Source: AP-15 sp963781215
GTDB taxonomy: Bacteria > Pseudomonadota > Alphaproteobacteria > ATCC43930 > CGMCC-115725
Direction: 5' to 3'
DNA length: 64,000 nucleotides
Assembly: GCA_963781215.1 (NCBI GenBank)
Contig: CAWAFE010000024.1
Location: 10,042 to 74,041, forward strand
In this document: in pieces, positions 1 to 9,061 of the stretch
Layout of the letters: the number at the start of each line of letters is the position of its first letter
Position numbering within the stretch: the stretch's first letter is position 1
The notes under the pieces: model-generated
Told to the model about the DNA's origin: nothing
Seen by the model: the letters and a program-made list of their open reading frames with translations, nothing else
The model's database searches: none
Made by a program: the position numbers and the translations under genes

Positions 1-99
1 CGCTGCATTTCAGGCGAAAGGCTCATTATAAAACATGGGTTGGGATCATCGCTTCCTTCACGCGTTGTGGACGATAACTCAATCGCACATTTTCCTCAT

Positions 100-125
100 C
101 TAAGAAAATATTAATATATTCTTAG
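100..125. repeat. 26-bp AT-rich near-perfect palindrome
   Basis: Two 13-base arms (100-112 and 113-125) are reverse complements at 12 of 13 positions. The site lies in a strongly AT-rich patch that contrasts with the GC-rich rest of the window. It could be an operator, a cruciform-type site or the end of a mobile element. No neighbouring gene settles which. Confidence 0.6.
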
Positions 126-188
126 TAAAGCAATGCAAATGTCGGAAGTCGTCTTGTGAATTATCGGAGATGCTGATGACTGCAGTTG

Positions 189-482
189 TCAAATGCGAAC
201 GCCATGAAATTGGACCAGATGGTGTGCTTGTGGTTGATCGGGTCCAGGTCGCGAAAAATTATGTGCCAGAAGAGGATGAGGAAGTTTTCGTGTATTCGGA
301 CGATCCGCTCGCACCTTGGCGATTTCCGCCGCATACGCCTCGTGTGTCACCGTCCGGTCACCGGCTTCGTCGTGCCGGATGTAGTGTGACCCGACGCACT
401 CCGAGACGAGGTCATATTTGCCCTCATGCCAAACGCGCTCCCATCGGTCGAACAGGCCGCGCAAAACAAAATCGTCTGCCAT
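189..482 (-). pseudogene. SnoaL-like / NTF2-fold protein remnant
   Basis: The first 65 or so residues look like the N-terminal half of a SnoaL-like (NTF2-fold) protein: RWERVWHEGKYD, then YIRHDEAG and TVTHEAYAAEI. After the segment ending RPNTR the similarity stops and the reading frame runs into unrelated sequence for about 30 residues. At 97 residues it is shorter than the usual 120-150 of this family. The break coincides with the AT-rich patch at the window edge, so I read it as a 3'-truncated or recombined gene. None of the three frames restores a clear C-terminal half. Confidence 0.45.
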
Positions 483-665
483 TCACCTAAACTCCCGCCG
501 CTCATTGCCACCTTGCATCACTAGGCGGCGGAGGAAAAGAAAATGACCTACATGAGCCCGGCACCGGATGGTGCATAAATCAAGAATGACCAAACGGAGA
601 TCGAGCTGCAAGGAGCCCGAACCCTGTTGCCGCCACCGGCGGGTGCCGCAGAGAGACACCCCTAA
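483..665. other. intergenic, no feature seen
   Basis: There is no convincing ORF between the SnoaL-like remnant and the 3' end of the FMN-dependent dehydrogenase gene. No strong hairpin or tRNA-like structure is visible. Confidence 0.5.
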
Positions 666-1760
666 TTAATACGTCTCGCGCGGCAGGTTGAGGTGGGGGA
701 AGGCGCTGTGGACGTGCGGCGGGACTACTTGGCGGGCGGGGCGGATATAGGATTTATCGAGCTCATGGTAGCCGGTGACGCCCAATAGCGATAGGCAGAT
801 GCGGATCTCGTCTTCGAGGATCTCGAACAGGCGCGCCACGCCCTCGGCGCCGGCGGCGGCAAGGCCGTAAACGTAGAGCCGGCCGCAGGCGACCGCGTCG
901 GCGCCGAGGATCAGCGCCTTGACCACATCGGCGCCGCGGCTGATGCCGCCGTCGACGATGATCCGGGTACGCCCGCCGACTGCCTCGACGACTTCCGGCA
1001 GCACGTCGATCGAGCCCACCCCCTGGTCGAGCTGGCGCCCGCCATGGTTCGACACATAGACGCAGTCGACCCCGTGCTCGAGCGCGATTTTGGCGTCCTC
1101 GGCGGTGGCGATCCCCTTCAGGATGAGCGGAATGTCGAAGCCCTTTTTGATCCGCTCGATGTCGCGCCAGTTGAATTGCGCCTGATAGATGCGGGCGTCG
1201 TCGACCCGCACCCGGCGGCGCTGATGGCGCTTGGCGATGTCGCGCTCGCGCCGGCTGTAGCTGTCGGTGTCGACCGTCAGGCAGAAGGCATTGTAGCCCT
1301 TGTCAATGGCGCGGCGGACATGGTCGTCGACCCATTGCGCGTCGCCGCGGACATAGAGCTGGAAGATCTTGAAGCCATCGCCCGAGGCCTCGGCGGTCTT
1401 GTCGAGCCCGGGATGCGACACCGAAGAGAGGATCATGCCGTTGCCGAAATTGCGGGTCGCCTCGGCGACGGTGGCGCCGCCGCCCGGCTCGAACACCTCC
1501 AGCGAGCCGACCGGTGCACACAGCACGGGGATGCGCAGCTTCTTGCCAAACAGCTCGCGGCTGCAATCCACCCCCGACACGTCGCGCAAGACCCGCGGAC
1601 GGAAGCCGATCGCATCGAGCGCCAGCCGGTTGCGCGCCAAGGTCGTCTCCGTCTCCGAGCCGCCGATCAGATAGTCCCAGTTGTTGCGGTCGAGGTTGGT
1701 GCGCGCTTGTGTCACGAACTCGTGCAGGTTCTGAAAGCGGTCGTGGAGCAACTCGGGCAT
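666..1760 (-). CDS. FMN-dependent alpha-hydroxy acid dehydrogenase (LldD/glycolate oxidase family)
   Basis: This 364-residue protein belongs to the FMN-dependent L-2-hydroxyacid oxidase/dehydrogenase family, which oxidises an L-2-hydroxy acid to the 2-oxo acid. Family active-site residues are all present: Tyr136 in QLYV, Asp164 in LTVDT, Lys215 in LILKG, and His239/Arg242 in SNHGGRQ. The phosphate-binding end (DGGISRG, then GADAVACGR) is intact. An upstream in-frame start adds 30 residues unlike the family. I prefer the ATG at 1760, which starts MPELLHDR and has a GAGG-type ribosome site. The substrate cannot be told from sequence. The gene is divergent from a D-2-hydroxyacid dehydrogenase. 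Confidence 0.88.
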   Translation of the reverse strand: MPELLHDRFQNLHEFVTQARTNLDRNNWDYLIGGSETETTLARNRLALDAIGFRPRVLRDVSGVDCSRELFGKKLRIPVLCAPVGSLEVFEPGGGATVAEATRNFGNGMILSSVSHPGLDKTAEASGDGFKIFQLYVRGDAQWVDDHVRRAIDKGYNAFCLTVDTDSYSRRERDIAKRHQRRRVRVDDARIYQAQFNWRDIERIKKGFDIPLILKGIATAEDAKIALEHGVDCVYVSNHGGRQLDQGVGSIDVLPEVVEAVGGRTRIIVDGGISRGADVVKALILGADAVACGRLYVYGLAAAGAEGVARLFEILEDEIRICLSLLGVTGYHELDKSYIRPARQVVPPHVHSAFPHLNLPRETY

Positions 1761-1958
1761 GATTCGGCAACCTCGCTGGCTCGACTGATCTCTTGGGGGA
1801 AAGACGGCGGACGATAGAAACACCGTAGCGAAGGCCTGCGGCGCCGGCAATCAGTTCGGCCGAGCGGTTTTTGCGCTTGGGGCTGATCGCCAGGTGTCGC
1901 TACGATGGCGGCTCCTGTCCCGATACCCGCGACAATCCCGCGCAAGAGGAGACGCACG

Positions 1959-2930
1959 ATGCCCCGCATCCTGACCCCGGCCACCCATTCCGAGGAAACC
2001 TTGCAGATCGCCTATGATCTGCTTTCGCCAGGCTGGGAGCTGGTCATGGCTCCGCATGGCCGGCCGGAATTCTTCGATCTGTTGAAGGACACCGAATACT
2101 ATATCGGCGCGGGGCAATTCCCGCACAGCGCCGACTTTTACCAGAAGGCGCCGAAGCTGCGGATCGTTCAGACCTTGAGCGCCGGGTACAACACCTACGA
2201 CCTCGACGCGGCGCGGGCCGCCGGAGTTCCGATCTGCAACAACGGCGGCGCCAACTCGACGGCGGTCGCCGAGCACGCGATGATGCTGATGCTGGCTGTC
2301 AGCCGCAAGCTGATCTGGCAGCATGAAGGGGTTTCCTCGGGACGCTGGCGCGGCAACGACTTCAACTCGACCAAGCTCTATGAGCTCGAGGACAAGACTC
2401 TAGGCATCATTGGCCTCGGCAATATCGGCAAAAAGGTGGCACGCCGGGCCAAGGCTTTCGACATGCACATCAAATATTACGACATCAACCGCCTGACGAC
2501 CGACCAGGAGGATGCGCTCGGCGTGCGGTTCGCACTGTTCACTGAGTTACTAAAGATGTCCGACATCGTGACCCTGCACGTGCCGCTCGACCTATCGACG
2601 CACAATCTGATCGGCGAAAAAGAGCTCGCGATGATGAAGCCGACGGCGATCCTGATCAACACCTGCCGCGGCCCGGTGGTCGACGAGAAGGCGCTCTACG
2701 ATGCGCTCAGAGATGAACGGATCCTCGGCGCCGGGCTCGACGTGATGGTCGAGGAGCCACCAAAGCCCGACCACGAATTGTTCACCCTGAAGAACATCAT
2801 TTTCAGCCCGCACGGCGCTGGCCCGACCTGGGACAACCACTGGAAGCGCTGGCGCAACGCCTTCGATAATTTCGAGCGTGTCTCCCGCGGTCAGAAGCCG
2901 TTTTGGATCGTCCCCGAATTGCGCGATTAG
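1959..2930 (+). CDS. D-isomer-specific 2-hydroxyacid dehydrogenase, NAD(P)-dependent
   Basis: A 323-residue member of the D-2-hydroxyacid dehydrogenase family, soluble. The nucleotide-binding motif GLGNIG is at residues 152-157. Catalytic Arg237 lies in NTCRGPVVDE, the acidic partner in DVMVEEPP (about 265) and His285 in SPHGAGP. The ATG at 1959 follows an AAGAGGAGA ribosome site, and earlier in-frame starts add a non-family extension. Phosphoglycerate, hydroxypyruvate or phosphonate dehydrogenase activity are all possible. It is transcribed away from the FMN-dependent enzyme of opposite stereospecificity. Confidence 0.88.
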   Translation: MPRILTPATHSEETLQIAYDLLSPGWELVMAPHGRPEFFDLLKDTEYYIGAGQFPHSADFYQKAPKLRIVQTLSAGYNTYDLDAARAAGVPICNNGGANSTAVAEHAMMLMLAVSRKLIWQHEGVSSGRWRGNDFNSTKLYELEDKTLGIIGLGNIGKKVARRAKAFDMHIKYYDINRLTTDQEDALGVRFALFTELLKMSDIVTLHVPLDLSTHNLIGEKELAMMKPTAILINTCRGPVVDEKALYDALRDERILGAGLDVMVEEPPKPDHELFTLKNIIFSPHGAGPTWDNHWKRWRNAFDNFERVSRGQKPFWIVPELRD

Positions 2931-3072
2931 GCGGGAGACAGGGACGCGCGCGGGGCGAAGCAAACTCGACGGCGCGAAATTACTTCGGCCGTGCTTGCCG
3001 CAATCCCGTTCCACCAGGACCAGCAAGCCGCAGGTTGATCCCCGAGCCGGAGCCACGACGGGAGCATGTTGA

Positions 3073-3903
3073 ATGCCGATGATCAGCCTCGACGAGGGGT
3101 ATTCGCTGCATTGCGCCGTCGACGATTACCTCTGGCCGTGGCAGCGGGGGACGCCGGTCATGATGCTGCACGGCTTTGCCCGCAACGCCGGGTTCTGGAA
3201 CCGCTGGGTCCCGGCGGTCACCGAGGGCCGCCGCGTCTACCGGCCGGACCTGCTCGGCTGCGGCGCCTCGGACGCGCCGGAGACCGGCTATCGCTTTACG
3301 CCCGACAAGATCGCCGCCCAGATCGTGGCGGTGCTCGACGCGCTGTCTTTGCCGCGGGTGCATTGGGTCGGCAAATCCTCGGGCGGGATCGTGGGCCTGT
3401 TGCTCGCCGCCGCTCATCCCGAGCGGATCGCGAGCCTGGTGTTGTGCAACACGCCGGCCCGCATTTCCGACGATATCAAGGGGATCTATGCCCTCGACCG
3501 GGAGAGCGTTCCGGCCGCGATCCGGGCCTACGGCGCCGGCGAATGGTGTCGCCGCACGCTCGGCTACCGGCTCGACCTCGACCACGCGGCCGAAGAACTG
3601 CGCGAGTGGTGCATCGCCGAGATGGGCCGGACGCGCGCCGACATCGCCGCCTCGCTGCATGAATGCTTCGAGGGCATCGACGTGAAGCCGATCCTGGCGC
3701 AGGTCGCGGCCCCGGCGCTGCTCTTGAGCGGCGACAAGAGCGCGATCGCCTCGGCGCAGCAGCAGATCCTGGCCGACACGCTGCCGCGCGGCCGGATCGA
3801 GCTCTTCGCCGGGTACGGCCACGGCGTCAACCTGTTGGTGCCGGAGCGCTGCGCCCGCGCTGCCTTGGATTTCTGGCGCGAGGTCGAAGGGCCGGGACGG
3901 TGA
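3073..3903 (+). CDS. alpha/beta hydrolase
   Basis: A 276-residue soluble alpha/beta-hydrolase-fold protein. It has the oxyanion-hole region MLHGF (31-35), nucleophile Ser102 in GKSSGG, a late aspartate in LLLSGDKS and the terminal histidine in GYGHGVN. The ATG at 3073 has GGGAG 8-10 bases upstream. Its stop overlaps the GTG start of the next gene (GTGA), so the two are translationally coupled. The family covers esterases, lactonases and C-C hydrolases, and the substrate is not determinable. Pairing with a flavin-dependent monooxygenase suggests hydrolysis after ring or ketone oxidation, which is inference. Confidence 0.85.
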   Translation: MPMISLDEGYSLHCAVDDYLWPWQRGTPVMMLHGFARNAGFWNRWVPAVTEGRRVYRPDLLGCGASDAPETGYRFTPDKIAAQIVAVLDALSLPRVHWVGKSSGGIVGLLLAAAHPERIASLVLCNTPARISDDIKGIYALDRESVPAAIRAYGAGEWCRRTLGYRLDLDHAAEELREWCIAEMGRTRADIAASLHECFEGIDVKPILAQVAAPALLLSGDKSAIASAQQQILADTLPRGRIELFAGYGHGVNLLVPERCARAALDFWREVEGPGR

Positions 3904-4892
3904 AATTCGGGGTCCTGCAATTCTTCAGCTGGCCCGAGCGCCGGGTGGAGCTGGCGACGGTCTACGCCCGCGCGCTGGAGCGGATCGAGATAATGGACCG
4001 CGCCGGCTACGACGCGGTGTGGCTCGCCGAGCACCATTTCAGCAGCTTCAGCGTCTGCCCGTCGGTGCATATGGTCGGGGTATTGGCCGCGGCCCGGACC
4101 ACGCGGCTGCGAATCGGCACGGCGGTGTCGCTCGCCCCCTTCTATCATCCGCTGCGGCTCGCCGAGGAGGTGGCGCTGCTCGACGTGCTGTCGGGCGGGC
4201 GGGTGAATTGGGGCGCCGGGCGTGGCTTCGCCCGGGTCGAGTTCACCGCCTTCGGCGTACCGCCCGAAGAGAGCACCCAGCGCTTTCGCGAGGCCGTCGA
4301 GATCGTGCTGCGGGCATGGGCCGACGAGCGGCTCAATTTCGCCGGCGAGCATTTCAGCTTCGATGATCTGGAGGTATTACCAAAGCCGATGCAGCGCCCG
4401 CATCCGCCGGTATGGATGGCGGCGAGCTCGGAGGGGGCGATTGAATGGGCTGCCGGCCGCGGCTTCTCGATCCTGATGGACCCGCACTCCTCCGCCCCTG
4501 AAATCGGCCGCAAGCGGCGGCTCTATGCCGAGCGGCTCGCCGCGTCGGGCTTCTCCATGGCCGGCCGCGACATCCCGATGGCGCGGCTGGTGGCGCTCGC
4601 CGGCAATGCCGGCGAGGCGGCGGCGGTGGCGCGCGCCGGCGCCGAATGGATCGTTGATTCCTACCTCGACACGAGGCATCGGCCGGTCATGCAGACGAGT
4701 TTCACCCCGGCGGGGGTCGACCCGATCCGGCGCTACCTCGACGAGGTCATCCTGCACGGCACGCCAGACAAAATCGTCGACGAGATTTCCCGGCTGCGCG
4801 ACGAAATCGGCCTCGACTATCTCCTCTGCGCGCCCTTGAGCCACCAATCCTTCCTGTTGCTGACCGATGAGGTGCTGCCGCGCCTCGCCTGA
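3900..4892 (+). CDS. LLM-class flavin-dependent oxidoreductase (luciferase-like monooxygenase)
   Basis: A 330-residue bacterial-luciferase-like protein with a TIM-barrel fold, using reduced FMN or F420. The N-terminus KFGVLQFFSWPERR, the segment GYDAVWLAEHHF, RLRIGTAVSLAPFYHPLRLAEE and SGGRVNWGAGRG are characteristic. The GTG at 3900 overlaps the hydrolase stop by four bases. Family members oxidise ketones, alkanes, sulfonates or pollutants, and nothing here singles out one. An IS630 remnant follows directly. Confidence 0.86.
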   Translation: MKFGVLQFFSWPERRVELATVYARALERIEIMDRAGYDAVWLAEHHFSSFSVCPSVHMVGVLAAARTTRLRIGTAVSLAPFYHPLRLAEEVALLDVLSGGRVNWGAGRGFARVEFTAFGVPPEESTQRFREAVEIVLRAWADERLNFAGEHFSFDDLEVLPKPMQRPHPPVWMAASSEGAIEWAAGRGFSILMDPHSSAPEIGRKRRLYAERLAASGFSMAGRDIPMARLVALAGNAGEAAAVARAGAEWIVDSYLDTRHRPVMQTSFTPAGVDPIRRYLDEVILHGTPDKIVDEISRLRDEIGLDYLLCAPLSHQSFLLLTDEVLPRLA

Positions 4893-4959
4893 GCGCCGTG
4901 CATTATGGTTGGTGACGAAAGTGTGCCTTCGCCGGTGTGACAAAAGGCGCTTCGGCTCC

Positions 4960-5290
4960 CCACTGAAAGAGATCGAGAGCCCCATCGGCGAAAAGAGCCA
5001 GATCCAAGCACTCGACCGCGCCCAACCCGGATTGCCTCTCAAGCCTGGCCGCTGCCAGACCATGACCCACGATTACAAGCGCCACAGCCTGGCCCCGCGA
5101 AGGCGGGGGGCACCACCACCCTGTTCGCCGCCCTCGATGTCCTCGAAGGCAAGGTCATCGGTCGCTGCATGCAGCGCCACCGCTACAGCGAATTCATCCG
5201 CTTCCTCAACGCCGTCGAGCGCCGAGTCGCGGCCGACAAGCCGATCCACGCGGTGCTCGCCAACTATGCCACCCACCCGCCGGCATCGAG
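4960..5290 (+). pseudogene. IS630-family transposase remnant
   Basis: Pieces of an IS630-family DDE transposase are readable in two frames. EKSQIQALDRAQPG and THDYKRH (about 4985-5085) come first, then LDVLEGKVIGRCMQRH and FIRFLNAVERRV..ADKPIHAVLANYATH (about 5135-5275). In intact elements these are contiguous and carry the catalytic D-D-E. Here the N-terminal part and the end with the last acidic residue are missing. The frame is broken near 5090-5110, where a short GC-rich insertion sits. No terminal inverted repeats could be recognised. The last fragment is in frame with the downstream coxG-like gene. Confidence 0.75.
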
Positions 5291-5381
5291 ACGGACCGCG
5301 GAGGCGAGGCGCATCATCGCGTGGTTGCAATCGCTGCTGCCGGCGGCCAAACTTTCGCATGCAGCACAAGGACCCACGCCG

Positions 5382-6044
5382 ATGGAGATGACGGGCGAGT
5401 TTCGCATCCCCGCACCGCGCCAGCGCGTCTGGGAGGGTCTCAACGACCCGGAAGTCCTCAAGCGCTGCATCCCCGGCTGCCAGACCATCGAAAAGCTCTC
5501 CGACACCGAATTTACCGCCCGGGTCGTCGCCGCGGTCGGCCCGGTGCGGGCCACTTTCAACGGCAAGGTGGTGCTGTCCGACCTCGACCCGCCGAAGAGC
5601 TACACGATCAGCGGCGAAGGGAGCGGCGGCGTCGCCGGCTTTGCCAAGGGCGGCGCCAAGGTCGACCTCGAGGAGGATGGAGCAGGGACCGATCTCCACT
5701 ATTCGGTTCAAGCGCATGTCGGCGGCAAGCTCGCGCAGATCGGCTCGCGCCTGATCGATGGCGTTTCGCGCAAGATGGCGGACGATTTCTTTGGGCGGTT
5801 CGCCGCCGAGATGACGGCCGAGGCGGCGGCGCCGGCCGCCGCGGAAATCGCCGCTGCGCCCGAGCCCATCGCAGCTGCTCCGGTGGCGCCCGAAGTCCCG
5901 GCGCCGAAAACCGCTGTTCGCGCGGCGCCGCCGGCGCCTGGCATCGCGAGCGGCAGATTGCCGCCCCTGGTATGGGCCGCGATACTGGCGGCGGTGATCG
6001 CGCTGATCCTTTATTTCGCCACCGGCCGCGGCCCGACACCCTGA
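5382..6044 (+). CDS. coxG: CoxG-type SRPBCC protein with C-terminal membrane anchor
   Basis: A 220-residue protein. Residues 1-150 are a CoxG/SRPBCC domain (GEFRIPAPRQRVWEGLNDPEVLKRCIPGC is the family N-terminus). An Ala/Pro-rich linker follows, with a final hydrophobic segment (about 195-215) ending in TGRGPTP. CoxG proteins recruit the molybdenum hydroxylase to the cytoplasmic membrane, and the tail anchor fits that. I start at the ATG at 5382. The open frame extends upstream to 5169 only through the IS630 remnant, so a longer annotation would add about 71 foreign residues. It is first in the cox operon, 111 bases before coxS. Confidence 0.87.
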   Translation: MEMTGEFRIPAPRQRVWEGLNDPEVLKRCIPGCQTIEKLSDTEFTARVVAAVGPVRATFNGKVVLSDLDPPKSYTISGEGSGGVAGFAKGGAKVDLEEDGAGTDLHYSVQAHVGGKLAQIGSRLIDGVSRKMADDFFGRFAAEMTAEAAAPAAAEIAAAPEPIAAAPVAPEVPAPKTAVRAAPPAPGIASGRLPPLVWAAILAAVIALILYFATGRGPTP

Positions 6045-6155
6045 CGGCGGGACCTGCGGCAGCGAACTTCTTGACCGGGAACGGCGGCGGCGGGAAGATT
6101 TGCGCGGCTTCGGCCGCCAGGCGGCGGTTATGACACGCGATCCAGGGAGGGTTTG

Positions 6156-6665
6156 ATGCAAAAGACGGTGAGCCTCACCGTGAACGGCAAGCCGGTTTCC
6201 GCGACGGTCGAAGGCCGCACCTTGTTGGTGCAGTTGCTGCGCGAGCAGCTCGGCCTGACCGGGACCCATGTCGGCTGCGACACCAGCCAATGCGGCGCCT
6301 GCGTCGTCCATGTCGACGGCGAGGCCGTCAAAGCCTGCACCCTCCTGGCGTTGCAGGCCGAGGGCCGCTCGGTATTGACGATCGAGGGTGTGGCCGACGG
6401 CGACACCCTGCACCCGATGCAGGAGGCATTCCGCAACAACCACGCCCTGCAATGCGGGTTCTGCACTCCCGGCATGGTCATGAGCGCGCTCGACCTGGTC
6501 AAGAACAACCCGAGCCCCAGCGAGCGCGAGATCCGCGAATACCTCGAAGGCAATCTCTGCCGCTGCACCGGCTACCACAACATCGTGCTGGCGATCGCCG
6601 AGGGGGCGGCGGTAATGCGCGGGGAGGCGCCCCCAGCCAACGTCCATGGGGCGGCGGCGGAGTAG
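6156..6665 (+). CDS. coxS: molybdenum hydroxylase small subunit, two [2Fe-2S] clusters (CoxS)
   Basis: A 169-residue iron-sulfur subunit of the xanthine oxidase/CO dehydrogenase family. Plant-type ferredoxin ligands are Cys41, 46, 49 and 61. The second cluster, in the helical C-terminal domain, uses Cys100, 103, 135 and 137 (CGFC and CRC). It passes electrons from the Mo subunit to the FAD subunit. The ATG at 6156 follows AGGGAGGG, and a TTG one codon earlier is less likely. The coxL start is five bases after the stop. Confidence 0.95.
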   Translation: MQKTVSLTVNGKPVSATVEGRTLLVQLLREQLGLTGTHVGCDTSQCGACVVHVDGEAVKACTLLALQAEGRSVLTIEGVADGDTLHPMQEAFRNNHALQCGFCTPGMVMSALDLVKNNPSPSEREIREYLEGNLCRCTGYHNIVLAIAEGAAVMRGEAPPANVHGAAAE

Positions 6666-6670
6666 GGCCG

Positions 6671-9051
6671 ATGACCACGGTCGGCACCCCGGTCCGGCGG
6701 CGCGAGGATTACCGCTTCCTGACCGGGCAGGGCACCTACACCGACGACATCGACCGCCCCGGTCAGCTCTACGCCTTCATTCTGCGCAGCCCGCACGCCC
6801 ATGCCCGCATCAACGGCATCGACACCGCAGCGGCTCGGGCCGCCTCCGGGGTCGCCGCCGTTTATACCGCGGCCGACATGGTGGCCGACGGTGTCGGCGG
6901 GCTGCCCTGCGGCTGGCTCGTTCATTCGAAGGACGGCTCGCCGATGGCCGAGCCGCCGCATCCGGTCTTGGCGACCGACCGGGTGCGCCATGTCGGCGAC
7001 CCGGTCGCGGTCGTCGTCGCCGACACCCTGGCGCAGGCGCGCGACGCGGCCGAATTGGTGCGGGTCGACTATGCCGAGGCGCCTCCCGTCGTCGATCCGG
7101 CCGAGGCGCTGAAGCCAGGCGCGCCGCAGGTGCGCGACGAGGCGCCGGGCAACATCTGCTACGACTGGCATCTGGGCGACCTCGCCGCGGTCGACGCCGC
7201 GATCGGCCGGGCGGCGCGCATCGTCCGGCTCGACCTCGTCAACAACCGCCTCGTCCCCAATGCGATGGAGCCGCGCGCCGCGATCGGCGAGTTCGACCGC
7301 GCGACCGGCGAACACACCCTCTTCACGACGAGCCAGAACCCGCATGTGATCCGCCTGCTGATGGGCGCGTTCGTGCTGCACATTCCGGAGTCGCGGCTGC
7401 GGGTCGTCGCCCCCGATGTCGGCGGCGGCTTCGGCTCCAAGATCTACCACTATGCCGAGGAGGCGATCGTCACCTGGGCCGCCGGCAAATTGCGGCGGCC
7501 GGTCAAGTGGAAGGCCGACCGCTCCGAGAGCTTCATGTCGGACGCGCATGGCCGCGACCACGTGACCCATGTCGAGCTGGCGCTCGACGCGCAGGCCAAG
7601 TTCCTGGCGCTCAAGGTGTCGACGATCGCCAATATGGGCGCCTATCTCTCGACCTTCGCGCCCTGCATCCCGACCTATCTCTACGGGACGCTGCTCGCCG
7701 GCACCTACACGACGCCCGGCGATCTATGTCGAGACCAAGGCCGTCTTCACCCACACCGTGCCGGTCGACGCCTATCGCGGCGCCGGCCGGCCCGAGGCGA
7801 CCTATCCTCCTCGAACGGATCGTCGACCTTGCCGCCGACGAGCTCGGCATGGACCCGGCCGAGTTGCGCCGGCGCAACTTCATTCCCGCCAACGCGTACC
7901 CGTACCAGACGCCCGTGGCATTGCAATACGACAGCGGAGATTACGGCGCCACCCTCGAGCTGGCGCTGAAAGCCGCCGATTACCCGGGCTTCGAGGCGCG
8001 GCGGCGGGAGGCGATGGCGCGCGGCAAGTTGCGCGGTATCGGCCTTGCCACCTATATCGAGGCCTGCGGCATCGCGCCCTCGGCCGTGGTCGGCTCATTG
8101 GGCGCCCGCGCCGGGCTCTTCGAGAGTGCCGCTGTCCGGGTCCATCCGACCGGCAGCGTCTCGGTGCTGACCGGATCGCACAGCCACGGCCAGGGGCACG
8201 AGACGACCTTCTCGCAGCTTGTCGCCGACACCCTCGGCATCCCGATCGAGAGCATCGAGATCGTCCACGGTGACACCGCCAAGATACCCTACGGCATGGG
8301 TACCTACGGCTCGCGCTCGCTGGCGGTCGGCGGCACCGCGATCGTCAAGGCGATGGACAAGGTCATCGCCAAGGGGCGCAAGATCGCCGCCCATCTACTC
8401 GAAGCCGCCGAGGCCGATGTCGAGTTCAAGGACGGCAATTTCACTGTCGCCGGCACCGACCGGTCGAAAAGCTTGGGCGAAGTGGCGCTGACCGCCTATG
8501 TGCCGCACAACTTCCCGCACGACGAGCTTGAGCCGGGCCTTGACGAGACTGCGTTCTACGACCCGAAGAACTTCACCTTCCCGTCGGGCGCGCACATCGC
8601 CGAGGTCGAGATCGACCCCGAGACCGGGCAGGTCGCGGTCGTCGCCTTCACCGCGTCGGACGATTTCGGGCGGATCATCAACCCGATGATCGTCGCCGGC
8701 CAGGTTCATGGCGGGCTGGCGCAAGGGATCGGCCAGGCGCTTCTCGAAGGCTGCGTCTACGACAAGGAGACGGGGCAGCTGGTGACCGGCTCCTACAACG
8801 ACTACGCGATGCCGCGCGCCGACGATTTGCCCAATTTCGGGCTGTCGACCAACGTCACCTTGTGCACGCACAACCCGCTCGGCGTCAAAGGCTGCGGCGA
8901 GGCCGGGGCGATCGGAGCGCCAGCCGCTATCACCAACGCGCTGGTCGATGCGCTGAAGCCGCTCGGCATCCGGCATCTCGACATGCCAGCCACACCGGAA
9001 AAGTTGTGGCGCACGATCCAACAGCACCACTCGCCGCTCGCCGCGGAATAG
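6671..9051 (+). CDS. coxL: form II CoxL-type molybdopterin subunit, two +1 frameshifts in the sequence
   Basis: The large Mo-cofactor-binding subunit, 792 residues once two extra bases are discounted. N-terminal TPVRRREDYRFLTGQGTY, GGGFGSK, GQGHETTFSQ and the C-terminal GVKGCGEAGAIG motif are typical. The active-site loop is AYRGAGR (7770-7790), the form II signature, not the AYxCSFR of form I CO dehydrogenases. The substrate is therefore uncertain: CO at low rate, a purine, an aldehyde or an N-heterocycle. Frame breaks lie near 7718 (extra G after GACGCCC) and 7806 (extra C in TATCCTCC). Both are +1, and protein similarity resumes at once. If they are real, the loop is out of frame and the enzyme dead. 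Confidence 0.88.
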
Positions 9052-9061
9052 GGAGAGCCCG

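Noticed and set aside
6671..9051. Aerobic CO dehydrogenase (form I) annotation
   Set aside because: The active-site loop AYRGAGR and the S-L-M order mark form II.
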